A DNA stretch of 64,000 nucleotides from Phyllobacterium chamaecytisi. GTDB lineage: Bacteria; Pseudomonadota; Alphaproteobacteria; Rhizobiales; Rhizobiaceae. The DNA is taken from contig NZ_JAIQWW010000018.1 of the NCBI RefSeq assembly GCF_020164455.1, positions 1 to 64,000 on the forward strand, read 5' to 3'. The notes under the pieces were generated by a model. The model ran no database searches. It was not told the origin of the DNA and saw only the letters and a list, made by a program, of their open reading frames with translations. The translations under genes and the position numbers were made by a program. Positions 18,440 through 25,589 of the stretch are shown one piece after another (positions within the stretch are counted from its first letter, which is position 1; the number at the start of each line of letters is the position of its first letter).

Positions 18440-19450
18440 ATGACCCTATTCTCGCGGCAATCGCGTTGCTCGACATTCGTCCTTCTATCCCTCACAGCCA
18501 TTATAGCAAGCACCGTCCTTATCAGTTTCAGCGACAATGCGGACGCGCGGCACAGACGCGGACACCGGGCGAAGGTTGTTCGTCCGCCGGCCGCGCCAGC
18601 GGTTCCCTTGCCGGTCGTTCCACCATTGCCGCAGGACAATCCACGGGATGCAGCCGCGCCGGAAGCGCCAAAACCTGAGGAAAAGCCCGCCAACGAAATA
18701 CAGAAAGCGGATCCGCAAACGACGCCCGTTCCCGAGCAGAAGCCAGCCCCGGAGACCAAACCGGCCGAGAAGCCAAAGGAGCCGCCAAAGCCGGCCGAAC
18801 AACTTGGCCCGAACCCGCTGCCCAAGCAGGATGCAGGCGACAAGCCCGATCATGAGGAAAGTGTCGAGAAGGCCGATCCTTCGATCTCGCCCGATCGGGT
18901 CTATCAGAATGCCTGCCCTGCCCTCATGAATGGCGAGGTCAAGGGCGAACTCATTGCGCCCTTGTCCGAGGGTATGTGCGGCGAGCGTTCGCCATTGAAG
19001 ATCACGGCCATTGGCAAGGATAACCCGGTGAAACTGGCGGCGCCGATCACCACGAATTGCGCGATGGCAGGATCGCTGGCGACGTGGGTAGTCGAGGTAC
19101 AAAAAGATGCACAGGCAAATTTTGGTGCAGAGATCGAAAGCATCACCACCGGTTCCGACTATCAGTGCCGTAAGGTCAATAATGGCCACAAAGGCCGCGT
19201 CTCGGAGCACGCCTTCGCCAACGCTGTCGATATCGTCTCTTTCAAGTTCAAGAACGGCAAGACTACCGAACTGGGTTCAGGCTGGAAGGGCAAGCCCGAG
19301 GAACAGACATTCTGGCGGGCGCTGCACAAGGCGAGTTGCGACCGCTTCATGACGGTGATTGGTCCGGATGGCGATGCCGCCCATCAGGGCAACCTGCACC
19401 TCGATCTCGGCTGCCATGGAAGAAAATGCGAGGCGCGCATCTGCCAGTGA
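18440..19450 (+). CDS. Extensin-like C-terminal domain protein, exported
   Basis: A 336-residue exported protein. Residues 1-35 form a signal-anchor (FVLLSLTAIIASTVLISF, then NADA). Residues ~45-150 are low-complexity Pro/Ala/Glu/Lys (PKPEEKPANE, EQKPAPETKP), probably a periplasmic spacer. Residues ~155-336 are the Extensin-like_C domain (PF06904 type). Its conserved SEHAFANAVDIVSF and HLDLGCHGR motifs resemble the metal-binding His/Asp set of D,D-peptidase-like folds, and there are several cysteines. A cell-wall hydrolase role is plausible but not shown. It stands alone on the plus strand. Confidence 0.88.
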   Translation: MTLFSRQSRCSTFVLLSLTAIIASTVLISFSDNADARHRRGHRAKVVRPPAAPAVPLPVVPPLPQDNPRDAAAPEAPKPEEKPANEIQKADPQTTPVPEQKPAPETKPAEKPKEPPKPAEQLGPNPLPKQDAGDKPDHEESVEKADPSISPDRVYQNACPALMNGEVKGELIAPLSEGMCGERSPLKITAIGKDNPVKLAAPITTNCAMAGSLATWVVEVQKDAQANFGAEIESITTGSDYQCRKVNNGHKGRVSEHAFANAVDIVSFKFKNGKTTELGSGWKGKPEEQTFWRALHKASCDRFMTVIGPDGDAAHQGNLHLDLGCHGRKCEARICQ

Positions 19451-19472
19451 GAATACGCGCCTTAGGCTTGAA

Positions 19473-19664
19473 TCAGTGTTTGGTGGACTTCTTCTTTGGA
19501 AGGTTCTTGCGATCGGTTTCTGCGAATTCCTCCAGCTGCTTTTCACTCATCGATTCATACATCCCCTTGGACGCGCCTTTGAGCTCGCTCTTCTTGGTCT
19601 GGCCGCGCTTTGCCGAAAGCGCCGCACCAGCTGCCTTTTGCTGGGCCTGGGATTTTGCAGGCAT
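19473..19664 (-). CDS. DUF3008 family small basic protein
   Basis: A 63-residue protein reading MPAKSQAQQKAAGAALSAKR, then KGASKGMYESMSEKQLEEFA. This is the full DUF3008 signature. It is rich in Lys, Ala and Gln, without a signal or membrane span, and possibly nucleic-acid associated. ATG 19664 is chosen because GGGAG lies 6 bases upstream; the Met at 19670 has no spacing. It is convergent with the extensin-like gene (22 bases) and adjacent to a RIME-like element. Confidence 0.85.
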   Translation of the reverse strand: MPAKSQAQQKAAGAALSAKRGQTKKSELKGASKGMYESMSEKQLEEFAETDRKNLPKKKSTKH

Positions 19665-19746
19665 TGTCATCTCCCTGAGAAATGTTGCACAGGTAAAGAA
19701 ACGCAAACGGCGGATGGGGGTTCCAGCTACTCAAACGTTCATGCAG

Positions 19747-19926
19747 ATTATCTCTCCCCTTTGTGGGAGAGAAAGCGATTTCAGCATCTTAGCACTTGCT
19801 AAGTGCTAGAAATCGCCAGAGAGGGGATAGGGTGGTTTGATCTCAAATCCCCTCTCTTGGATTTTCTAGGAGTTTAGCAAGGGCTAAACTCAAGAAAATC
19901 CTTTCTCCCCCACAAGGGGGGAGATA
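19747..19926. repeat. RIME-like long palindromic intergenic element, copy 2
   Basis: Near-identical to the elements at 1131-1310 and 30326-30501. It has terminal TATCTCTCCCC / GGGGGGAGATA inverted repeats and the internal hairpins GCGATTTC/GAAATCGC and TTGGATTTTCT/AAGAAAATCC. It lies just downstream of the HxlR gene and upstream of the DUF3008 gene. Confidence 0.85.
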
Positions 19927-19946
19927 ATCGGCATCGACGTTGCCAA

Positions 19947-20363
19947 CTAATCCGCGCGCGCCTCATCGAACGCCTTGCGCGCGGCGCGCAGGTGATCGCG
20001 GTTGGCAGCCGCCCATTCGCCGAGCGCCCCCACCGGCACGGCAATCGAATGGCCGATATCGGTCAAGGCGTAGGTCACTTCCGGAGGCGATGTCGGCTTG
20101 ACCGTACGGCTGACAAGACCATCGCGTTCGAGCGAGCGCAACGTCACGGTAAGCATGCGCTGCGAAATGCCTTCTATCATGCGGCGGAGCACGTTGAACC
20201 TGCGCGGTCCGGACTGCAGGTTGATCAGCGTCAAGAGGCTCCAGGAGTCGCCGACAATATCGAGCACCTCGCGCATCGGGCAGCCGCCGGCGCCATCCGA
20301 TTGCATGGCCGGCATCGATTCAAGCAGTGGTGTCTTGCCCTCGGTCTTCGCATGAATACTCAT
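19947..20363 (-). CDS. HxlR-family winged-helix transcriptional regulator
   Basis: A 138-residue regulator. CPMREVLDIVGDSWSLLTLI is the HxlR signature: Cys followed by the helix leading to GD-x-W-xx-L. RRFNVLRRMIEGISQRMLTV is the recognition region, and YALTDIGHSI the wing. The N-terminal Cys in GGCP is a plausible redox or electrophile sensor, as in related regulators. ATG 20363 is used because GAGG lies 5 bases upstream; the longer frame runs into repeats. It is divergent from an NAD(P)H-binding reductase gene, its likely target. Confidence 0.88.
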   Translation of the reverse strand: MSIHAKTEGKTPLLESMPAMQSDGAGGCPMREVLDIVGDSWSLLTLINLQSGPRRFNVLRRMIEGISQRMLTVTLRSLERDGLVSRTVKPTSPPEVTYALTDIGHSIAVPVGALGEWAAANRDHLRAARKAFDEARAD

Positions 20364-20393
20364 ATCTGCCTCGTTTTCGGTTTTTCGTCTCTG

Positions 20394-20505
20394 CGCAATC
20401 CCGATCGGTAAAACCGGTCCCACTTTTCCTGGAACGGCTCTAGCCTTTTTGTTTTGACGCAATTCTCGCCGGAAAACCGGTTCCCGCTTTTCCTGGAATT
20501 GCTCC
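20394..20505. repeat. Two tandem copies of a rhizobial palindromic repeat
   Basis: Copies at about 20394-20441 and 20459-20505 share a GCAAT...GGAAAACCGGTTCCC...CTTTTCCTGGAATTGCTC pattern, an imperfect palindrome common in Rhizobiales intergenic regions. They lie in the hxlR 5' region, so hxlR transcripts starting upstream would carry both hairpins. Confidence 0.65.
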
Positions 20506-20575
20506 AGGCAGTTACTTCCATGTGCCCTGAAACGGAAAAAGTGCGTACTTCTCCCGGTCCTGCTTCTAGCATACA

Positions 20576-20594
20576 TGGTTATTATTGGTAACCA
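20576..20594. promoter_or_regulatory. Candidate HxlR operator
   Basis: The inverted repeat TGGTTA-N7-TAACCA (20576-20581 and 20589-20594) lies 36 bases before the reductase start and between the two divergent genes. Spacing and position fit a dimeric winged-helix regulator. The assignment is inference. Confidence 0.5.
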
Positions 20595-20629
20595 GAAAAC
20601 GATGCGTACCTGCATTAGAGGAGCATGTC

Positions 20630-21271
20630 ATGAAAATTGCGTTGATCGGCGCCACCGGCTTTGTTGGCAGCGAGATTTTGAAGGAAGCCGTCGCACGCGG
20701 CGATAGCGTCACAGCACTGGTGCGCAGCCCGGACAAGGTGGAAAAGCTGAAGGGTGTCACCGCCGTCGAAGCCGACGCGCTCGACACTGCCGATCTTGCC
20801 GGCAAGCTCAAGGGCCACGACATCGTCATTTCTGCCTATAATCCCGGCTGGACCAACCCGGACATCAAGGCAGTCCATATCGCAGCCAGCAAATCGATCA
20901 CCGCTGCAACGAAGCAGGCGGGGATCAGTCGGCTGATCGTGATCGGCGGCGCAGGCAGCCTTTATGCGCCCGATGGCACGCAATTTGTCGATGGCAAAGG
21001 TTTTCCGGCCGAATACAAGGAAGGCGCATTGGGTGCGCGCCAGGCACTGAACGACCTGCGCGGCGAGACAGAACTCGACTGGAGTTTCGTATCGCCTCCA
21101 TTCCATCTGGCACCCGGAGCGCGGACAGGCAAATACCGGCTTGGCAAGGACAATCCGGTGGTCGATGCCGAGGGCAACAGCGCGATCAGCGCCAGCGATC
21201 TGGCCGTGGCGATTGTGGATGAGGCAGAAAAGCCGAAGCATAGCAGAGAGCGTTTTACCGTGGGTTATTGA
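20630..21271 (+). CDS. NAD(P)H-binding reductase (NmrA/YwnB-like)
   Basis: A 213-residue Rossmann protein starting MKIALIGATGFVGSEILKEA (GxTGxxG motif). It is of the atypical SDR type that includes YwnB and BLVRB-like proteins. RLIVIGGAGSLYAPDGTQFV and WSFVSPPFHLAPGARTGKYR are family-typical. No YxxxK catalytic pair is evident, so it may be a regulatory or unusual reductase. ATG 20630 is preceded by GAGGAGC. It is divergent from the hxlR gene, a frequent pairing in which the regulator responds to electrophiles or oxidants. Confidence 0.87.
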   Translation: MKIALIGATGFVGSEILKEAVARGDSVTALVRSPDKVEKLKGVTAVEADALDTADLAGKLKGHDIVISAYNPGWTNPDIKAVHIAASKSITAATKQAGISRLIVIGGAGSLYAPDGTQFVDGKGFPAEYKEGALGARQALNDLRGETELDWSFVSPPFHLAPGARTGKYRLGKDNPVVDAEGNSAISASDLAVAIVDEAEKPKHSRERFTVGY

Positions 21272-21281
21272 GGTGAGCTCC

Positions 21282-21426
21282 TCTTACCCTCCCCCTTGTG
21301 GGGAGGGAGGCTGCGCAGCAGCAGGGAGGGGCATTTCAAACACCCTCGCACTGCCCATTCCGCATAACTAGAAAGACCCCTCCCGTCGCTTCGCTCCTGC
21401 CCTCCCCACAAGGGGGAGGGTAAGGG
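21282..21426. repeat. Palindromic intergenic element, GC-rich family
   Basis: The ends TTACCCTCCCCCTTGTGGGG and CCCCACAAGGGGGAGGGTAA are exact reverse complements. The inner GGCTGCGCAGCAGCAGGGAG and CTCCCGTCGCTTCGCTCC are less symmetric. A different family from the RIME-like copies, found once complete in this window, between the reductase and the monooxygenase genes. Confidence 0.8.
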
Positions 21427-21554
21427 CGGCAACGTGTTGCCTCGAACGCAAACCACCGGTTTCCTTTTAGTGCCTTGGCAACCGCAACGTGCGTTCTTCC
21501 CATGGCGTCATCCTGCGCTTAACTATGCAGCAAAGTTTAGCGCAAGGTATGACC

Positions 21555-22643
21555 ATGGAACTCGGCATCTATACATTTGCAGGGATGAGCCCCGATCCCT
21601 CGACGGGCGTCGCCATCAGCGCGCACCAGCGCATGCAGAACCTCATCGAGGAAATGGTGCTCGCCGATGAGGTCGGGCTCGACGTGTTTGGCATCGGCGA
21701 ACACCACCGCCCTGATTTCGTCATCTCGACCCCGGCTATCGCATTGGCGGCTGGCGCCTCGCGGACGAAGAACATCAGGCTGACCAGCGCAGTAACGGTG
21801 CTGAGCTCCGACGATCCGGTCCGTGTGTTCCAGGAATATGCGACGCTCGACCTGATCTCCTCCGGCCGCGCCGAAATCATGGCCGGACGTGGCTCGTTCA
21901 TCGAATCCTTTCCGCTGTTCGGCTATGACCTCAACGATTATGACGAGCTGTTTGCCGAAAAACTCGACCTGCTCCTGAAACTCCGAGCCAGCGAACGCGT
22001 GACATGGAGTGGCAATTTTCGCGCGCCGATCGACAATCTCGCCATTTACCCGCGTCCGCTGCAGGATCCCCTTCCCGTCTGGATCGCCGTCGGCGGCACG
22101 CCGGCATCGGTGGTCCGCGCCGGAACGCTCGGCCTGCCGCTCGCCGTGGCGATCATCGGCGGCGAACCGCATCGTTTTGCGCCGCTGGTGGACCTTTATC
22201 GCAAGTCAGGCGCCAAGGCGGGACATGCGCCCGAAACGCTGAAAGTCAGCATCAATTCGCATGGCTATATCGCAGAGAATTCGCAAGCCGCATCTGACGA
22301 GTACTGGCCGTCCTACGAGGTGGTGATGAACAAGATCGGCCGCGAGCGTGGCTGGCCGCCGAGCAATCGCGCCCAATACGAAGCGGGGCGGACGCCGCGC
22401 GGCGCATTGTTGGTCGGCTCAGCGCAGGAGATCATCGACAAGATCATGCTGCAACACAGCTATTTCCAGCACGACCGCTTCATGCTGCAGATCGACCTCG
22501 GCAGCCTGCCGCACGCGAACACGCTGAAGGCTATCGAGCTTTATGGCACGAAGGTCGCGCCGGTGATCAGGAAGGAACTCGGTGGAGCCACAGTGAGCAA
22601 GACCGGCAAAGACGTCGCCAATGCCGGGATTGATGCCGTTTGA
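21555..22643 (+). CDS. LLM class flavin-dependent oxidoreductase
   Basis: A 362-residue bacterial luciferase-like monooxygenase. [18 protein letters not shown] is the first strand. [20 protein letters not shown] is the conserved EHH block. [40 protein letters not shown], read in pieces, is the flavin-binding core. It is predicted to use FMNH2 supplied by a reductase; the substrate is unknown. ATG 21555 has AAGG 7 bases upstream, which decides against the longer frame and the Met two codons earlier. It is convergent with the first S10 peptidase gene, 5 bases away. Confidence 0.9.
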   Translation: MELGIYTFAGMSPDPSTGVAISAHQRMQNLIEEMVLADEVGLDVFGIGEHHRPDFVISTPAIALAAGASRTKNIRLTSAVTVLSSDDPVRVFQEYATLDLISSGRAEIMAGRGSFIESFPLFGYDLNDYDELFAEKLDLLLKLRASERVTWSGNFRAPIDNLAIYPRPLQDPLPVWIAVGGTPASVVRAGTLGLPLAVAIIGGEPHRFAPLVDLYRKSGAKAGHAPETLKVSINSHGYIAENSQAASDEYWPSYEVVMNKIGRERGWPPSNRAQYEAGRTPRGALLVGSAQEIIDKIMLQHSYFQHDRFMLQIDLGSLPHANTLKAIELYGTKVAPVIRKELGGATVSKTGKDVANAGIDAV

Positions 22644-22648
22644 CAAGC

Positions 22649-24652
22649 CTAGTGTAATACGACAGGCGCTTTGGCAGCGTCCACGGGCCGGCCATCGTAG
22701 AACGCATCGAGCGTCTTTTTTGCCTGAGTGCGTGCCTTGTCATCATCGAAGAACATGTGCCCGCCTTCGTAGAGCGTAACCGGGACGCTGCGTCCCAAGC
22801 CGGCACCGGCGAGATCAAGTTCTGTCTGGTGAAAGGGCGTCAGCAGGTCATAGTAACCGTGCAAGGCAAGCGCCCTTACCGCCGGGTCGTTCTTCAAAGT
22901 CGAGACCAAGTCTGGAAGTCCAGTTCTGAAGGGCTGCAGCTTGTGTTCGCGCTCAAATTTCCAAAGGGCGCGTATGCTGTCATCGCGCAGCATATAGAGC
23001 GAAGCGTTGTGATAGTTGAACGTCTCAGGCAGGGCAGTCTTGATTGCATCCGCAAACCCTGCCCCGGTATAGAGTGCAGCGGCAGGGCTGCCAAAATTGG
23101 AGATGTTCGCCCGAGCGTCAAAGAAACCGAGGTTCGAGCCCGGAACAAGTTTGTTTGGGAATTGAACCGGAGACACTTCAAACGCATACAGCCAATCCGC
23201 ATCGAGGCCGGTGATGCTGGTCATATCCTTGAAGAAGCTCAAACCGGCCGGCGTCTGCGCATAGTCCCGCCACGCCGGCGTCAAGGCTCTCTCGATCTCC
23301 TGTTTTGCGTTCGCGACAAATTGCTTGAGCGTGTCAAAGGGATCGGCCATGAATGCTTCGACGAAACGACCCCGCTCCGCAGGGGTGGCAACAAGCAGAT
23401 TTGCAAGTTCGGTAGCCTTGCTGCTGGCATTCTGCTTCGTGTCGACGTTGAGCACCCACTCACGGGCAGTGGCAGGGTTCTGCCAGATACCGGTCAGCCT
23501 GTCGTACTGGCGATTGGCTTCCGCATAGGCTGCTTTGGCCCTGGTAAGCATCGGCGTGTACCAGATTTTCCGTGCAGGATTGTACTTTTCGGTGACAAAA
23601 GTTCGTAACGTTTCAATGTATTCCGGGGCGATCGCTGTCCCGCGCCTGGTGCTCATCCCGTGGTAATCAGCCGCCATGGCGTAGGATGGCAAATATCCTG
23701 CACAGCTGACATCCGCGGTCTGGCAATTCGTACCGAGGTTGAGAACCGGCGAACCCAGCACGAGCCCTGACAGAGCGACAGGCTTCCTGCCGGTTTTGTC
23801 AGGGGCGAAATTGCCGCTTCCCGCAGCGACGAGCAGATTGGCGACGATCGGCAGGCGGATGCCATCATAGGATTCGCCATAGAGATATTTCGGCGAGCTC
23901 TGGCGAAGGTAACGATTGACGAAGCGCACGACAAAGTCCTGATTTACCTGCGCATCGGCCTCCATGCCCCAGAAGTCGCTGTTCCTGTAGGGCGCAATGG
24001 CCTGCGACAATCCCGTTCCGGGTGGATCGACAAAAACGAGATCGGTCTTGTCCAGCAGCGTCTCGGCATTGTCGACCCACGAAAAGCCTTTCGTCTCGCT
24101 TTTCAGACGTTCCTGGGCAACATCGGAAGCACCTGTCTTGAGCCGTTTCGGCGCCCACGAGCCCAGATGCAGAAAGGCGGAGGAATATCCTGGACCACCG
24201 TTCCAGAAGAACGTCACCGGGCGATTTTCCTTCGGCAAATCCTCCCTGGTGTAGGCCATATAGAAAATGGAGGCCTGCGCTACGTTCCCCGCCGGCTGCT
24301 CGGTATCCTTCCGCGCATGGGCAATGAGATGGCCGGCGGCGGCAGTATATCTGAGCAGTTTGCCATTGATCATGATCTGGTGATTCTTGACAGCGGGCGT
24401 CTCATCGACAGCTGCAAGCGGAAGGCTCGCATCTGCTGCGGCGCTATAGACGTTGTTGTCTTCCAGCACGTGGTCCTCGGGTGGGACAAGCGCGACAATA
24501 TTGATCGATTCTGTCCCTGGACTTCCCGGAGCATTGATCTGTGGATCGGCCTCAGCCGACACAAACGTACCGTCAGCGCTGGTCTTACTGGAATCACCAT
24601 CGCAGGCAGTCAGCAAAAGCGATGCAGAAACGAGCAGAAACCGGTATTTCAT
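22649..24652 (-). CDS. S10 serine carboxypeptidase-like lipoprotein (shorter paralogue)
   Basis: A 667-residue lipoprotein: signal MKYRFLLVSASLLLTAC with Cys17 as the lipid site. Residues ~80-660 are a peptidase S10 domain. The oxyanion block is FFWNGGPGYSSAFLHLGSWA, followed by DKTDLVFVDPPGTGLSQ. The nucleophile elbow is YGESYDGIRLP. The acid is in HGYYDLLTPFHQTELD and the histidine in LYEGGHMFFDD. The residue after Ser-Tyr is Asp, where GESYGG/GESYAG is usual and the paralogue at 25590 has GESYGGG, so activity could be altered. GGAGG 5 bases upstream fixes ATG 24652. Immediately upstream lies a decayed murI fragment. Confidence 0.88.
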   Translation of the reverse strand: MKYRFLLVSASLLLTACDGDSSKTSADGTFVSAEADPQINAPGSPGTESINIVALVPPEDHVLEDNNVYSAAADASLPLAAVDETPAVKNHQIMINGKLLRYTAAAGHLIAHARKDTEQPAGNVAQASIFYMAYTREDLPKENRPVTFFWNGGPGYSSAFLHLGSWAPKRLKTGASDVAQERLKSETKGFSWVDNAETLLDKTDLVFVDPPGTGLSQAIAPYRNSDFWGMEADAQVNQDFVVRFVNRYLRQSSPKYLYGESYDGIRLPIVANLLVAAGSGNFAPDKTGRKPVALSGLVLGSPVLNLGTNCQTADVSCAGYLPSYAMAADYHGMSTRRGTAIAPEYIETLRTFVTEKYNPARKIWYTPMLTRAKAAYAEANRQYDRLTGIWQNPATAREWVLNVDTKQNASSKATELANLLVATPAERGRFVEAFMADPFDTLKQFVANAKQEIERALTPAWRDYAQTPAGLSFFKDMTSITGLDADWLYAFEVSPVQFPNKLVPGSNLGFFDARANISNFGSPAAALYTGAGFADAIKTALPETFNYHNASLYMLRDDSIRALWKFEREHKLQPFRTGLPDLVSTLKNDPAVRALALHGYYDLLTPFHQTELDLAGAGLGRSVPVTLYEGGHMFFDDDKARTQAKKTLDAFYDGRPVDAAKAPVVLH

Positions 24653-24935
24653 CGCAACCTCCAAATCAAAAATATTTATTAATCAATGGATTACGGTAAC
24701 TGGACAAACAGACGATGTGAAAGGGCAATCTTGGAGCAACCTTCGCAGAAAGGGCCACAAGCGGCATGGTCAAGATACACGGTATGGTTTTACGAGGCAG
24801 ACGATACACAACTATGAGATGTGCTGTCTATTAAGCGAAAGTCGTATGCCGCTCTGTCTGCCTGAAGCGACGAATATTCTTCGCCATCGTCCAGATTGGC
24901 TGCAACTCAAGGTCTGGTTGATGTTCCGGATGAAA

Positions 24936-25132
24936 CTCTGCATGAGCCTGCTTGCCGGATCGAGCCGGTCGACCAGCCAGGGCGCAAGGCGCCGCAAGAT
25001 ATGGCGGGAAGGAAATAATGCGTGCAGGCAACGACGACGATATCGGCGCGGTCGCCGTCTTTCTCATAGAAGCGGCGTGATTCTGTCCGAATGGATTCGT
25101 CGCCGATATAGTCGCCGCGAATATGCGCAAGG
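24936..25132 (-). pseudogene. Decayed murI fragment (second copy)
   Basis: About 200 bases closely similar to intact murI (28760-28950). In one frame it reads AHIRGDYIGDESIRTESRRF, then YEKDGDRADIVVVACTHY, matching Mur[17 protein letters not shown] and [19 protein letters not shown], including the second catalytic Cys motif. The frame then shifts; another frame reads RRLAPWLVDRLDPA. The N-terminal half with the first catalytic Cys is missing. The 3' end joins CTGCATGAGCC directly to the LDPA region, implying an internal deletion of about 120 bases. No intact product is possible. Confidence 0.8.
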
Positions 25133-25174
25133 CGCAGCGAAGGCAGAGGCAGCAGCGACCGCCCTGAGAGGTCT

Positions 25175-25588
25175 TCATTCCACGATTTGAACACTCTCCG
25201 GTTTGGCCGATCCGCCCTGCATGAAATCCAGAACATCGCCGAACGTTATGTAGCCGTCATGATCCCGGTCGATCGCCGCAAAATGATCGGCCACATAGCC
25301 CCAGCTTGCATTCTTCGCCTGCTGCTTTGTCAGCAAGCCAGCGGAAGTACCGGCCGCCTCGGCAAAGCGCGCCGCAAGTTCAGCGTTGACCTCGGCATTG
25401 ATCGATGCGCCGGTTACAGGCGGCAGGTTCGGATCGATCGGCGGCGAGCCAAACCTCCCGTCCTTGACTTGAAGGAATGCTGGTTTAGGGATCAACCCAA
25501 CGCTAGCAAGCGGCATGGCTACCGCCATTGACGTGTCGAATAATGTTAGAACAACAGCGACCTGAAACAATTTTTTCATGACATTCAT
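25175..25588 (-). CDS. Exported EF-hand domain protein
   Basis: A 137-residue protein with a signal peptide (MKKLFQVAVVLTLFDTSMAV, cleavage near AMA) and one canonical EF-hand loop near the C-terminus. In DRDHDGYITFGD the calcium ligands are D1, D3, D5, T9 and D12. A degenerate helix pair precedes it (LLTKQQAKNASWGYVADHFA). It is predicted to be periplasmic and calcium-binding. Its ATG lies one base after the stop codon of the long S10 peptidase gene, so the two are almost certainly translationally coupled. A weak alternative start is the Met three codons in. Confidence 0.82.
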   Translation of the reverse strand: MNVMKKLFQVAVVLTLFDTSMAVAMPLASVGLIPKPAFLQVKDGRFGSPPIDPNLPPVTGASINAEVNAELAARFAEAAGTSAGLLTKQQAKNASWGYVADHFAAIDRDHDGYITFGDVLDFMQGGSAKPESVQIVE

Positions 25589-25589
25589 C

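Noticed and set aside
22757-23608. 283-codon plus-strand frame
   Set aside because: Antisense to the S10 peptidase gene; basic, low-complexity translation with no family pattern.
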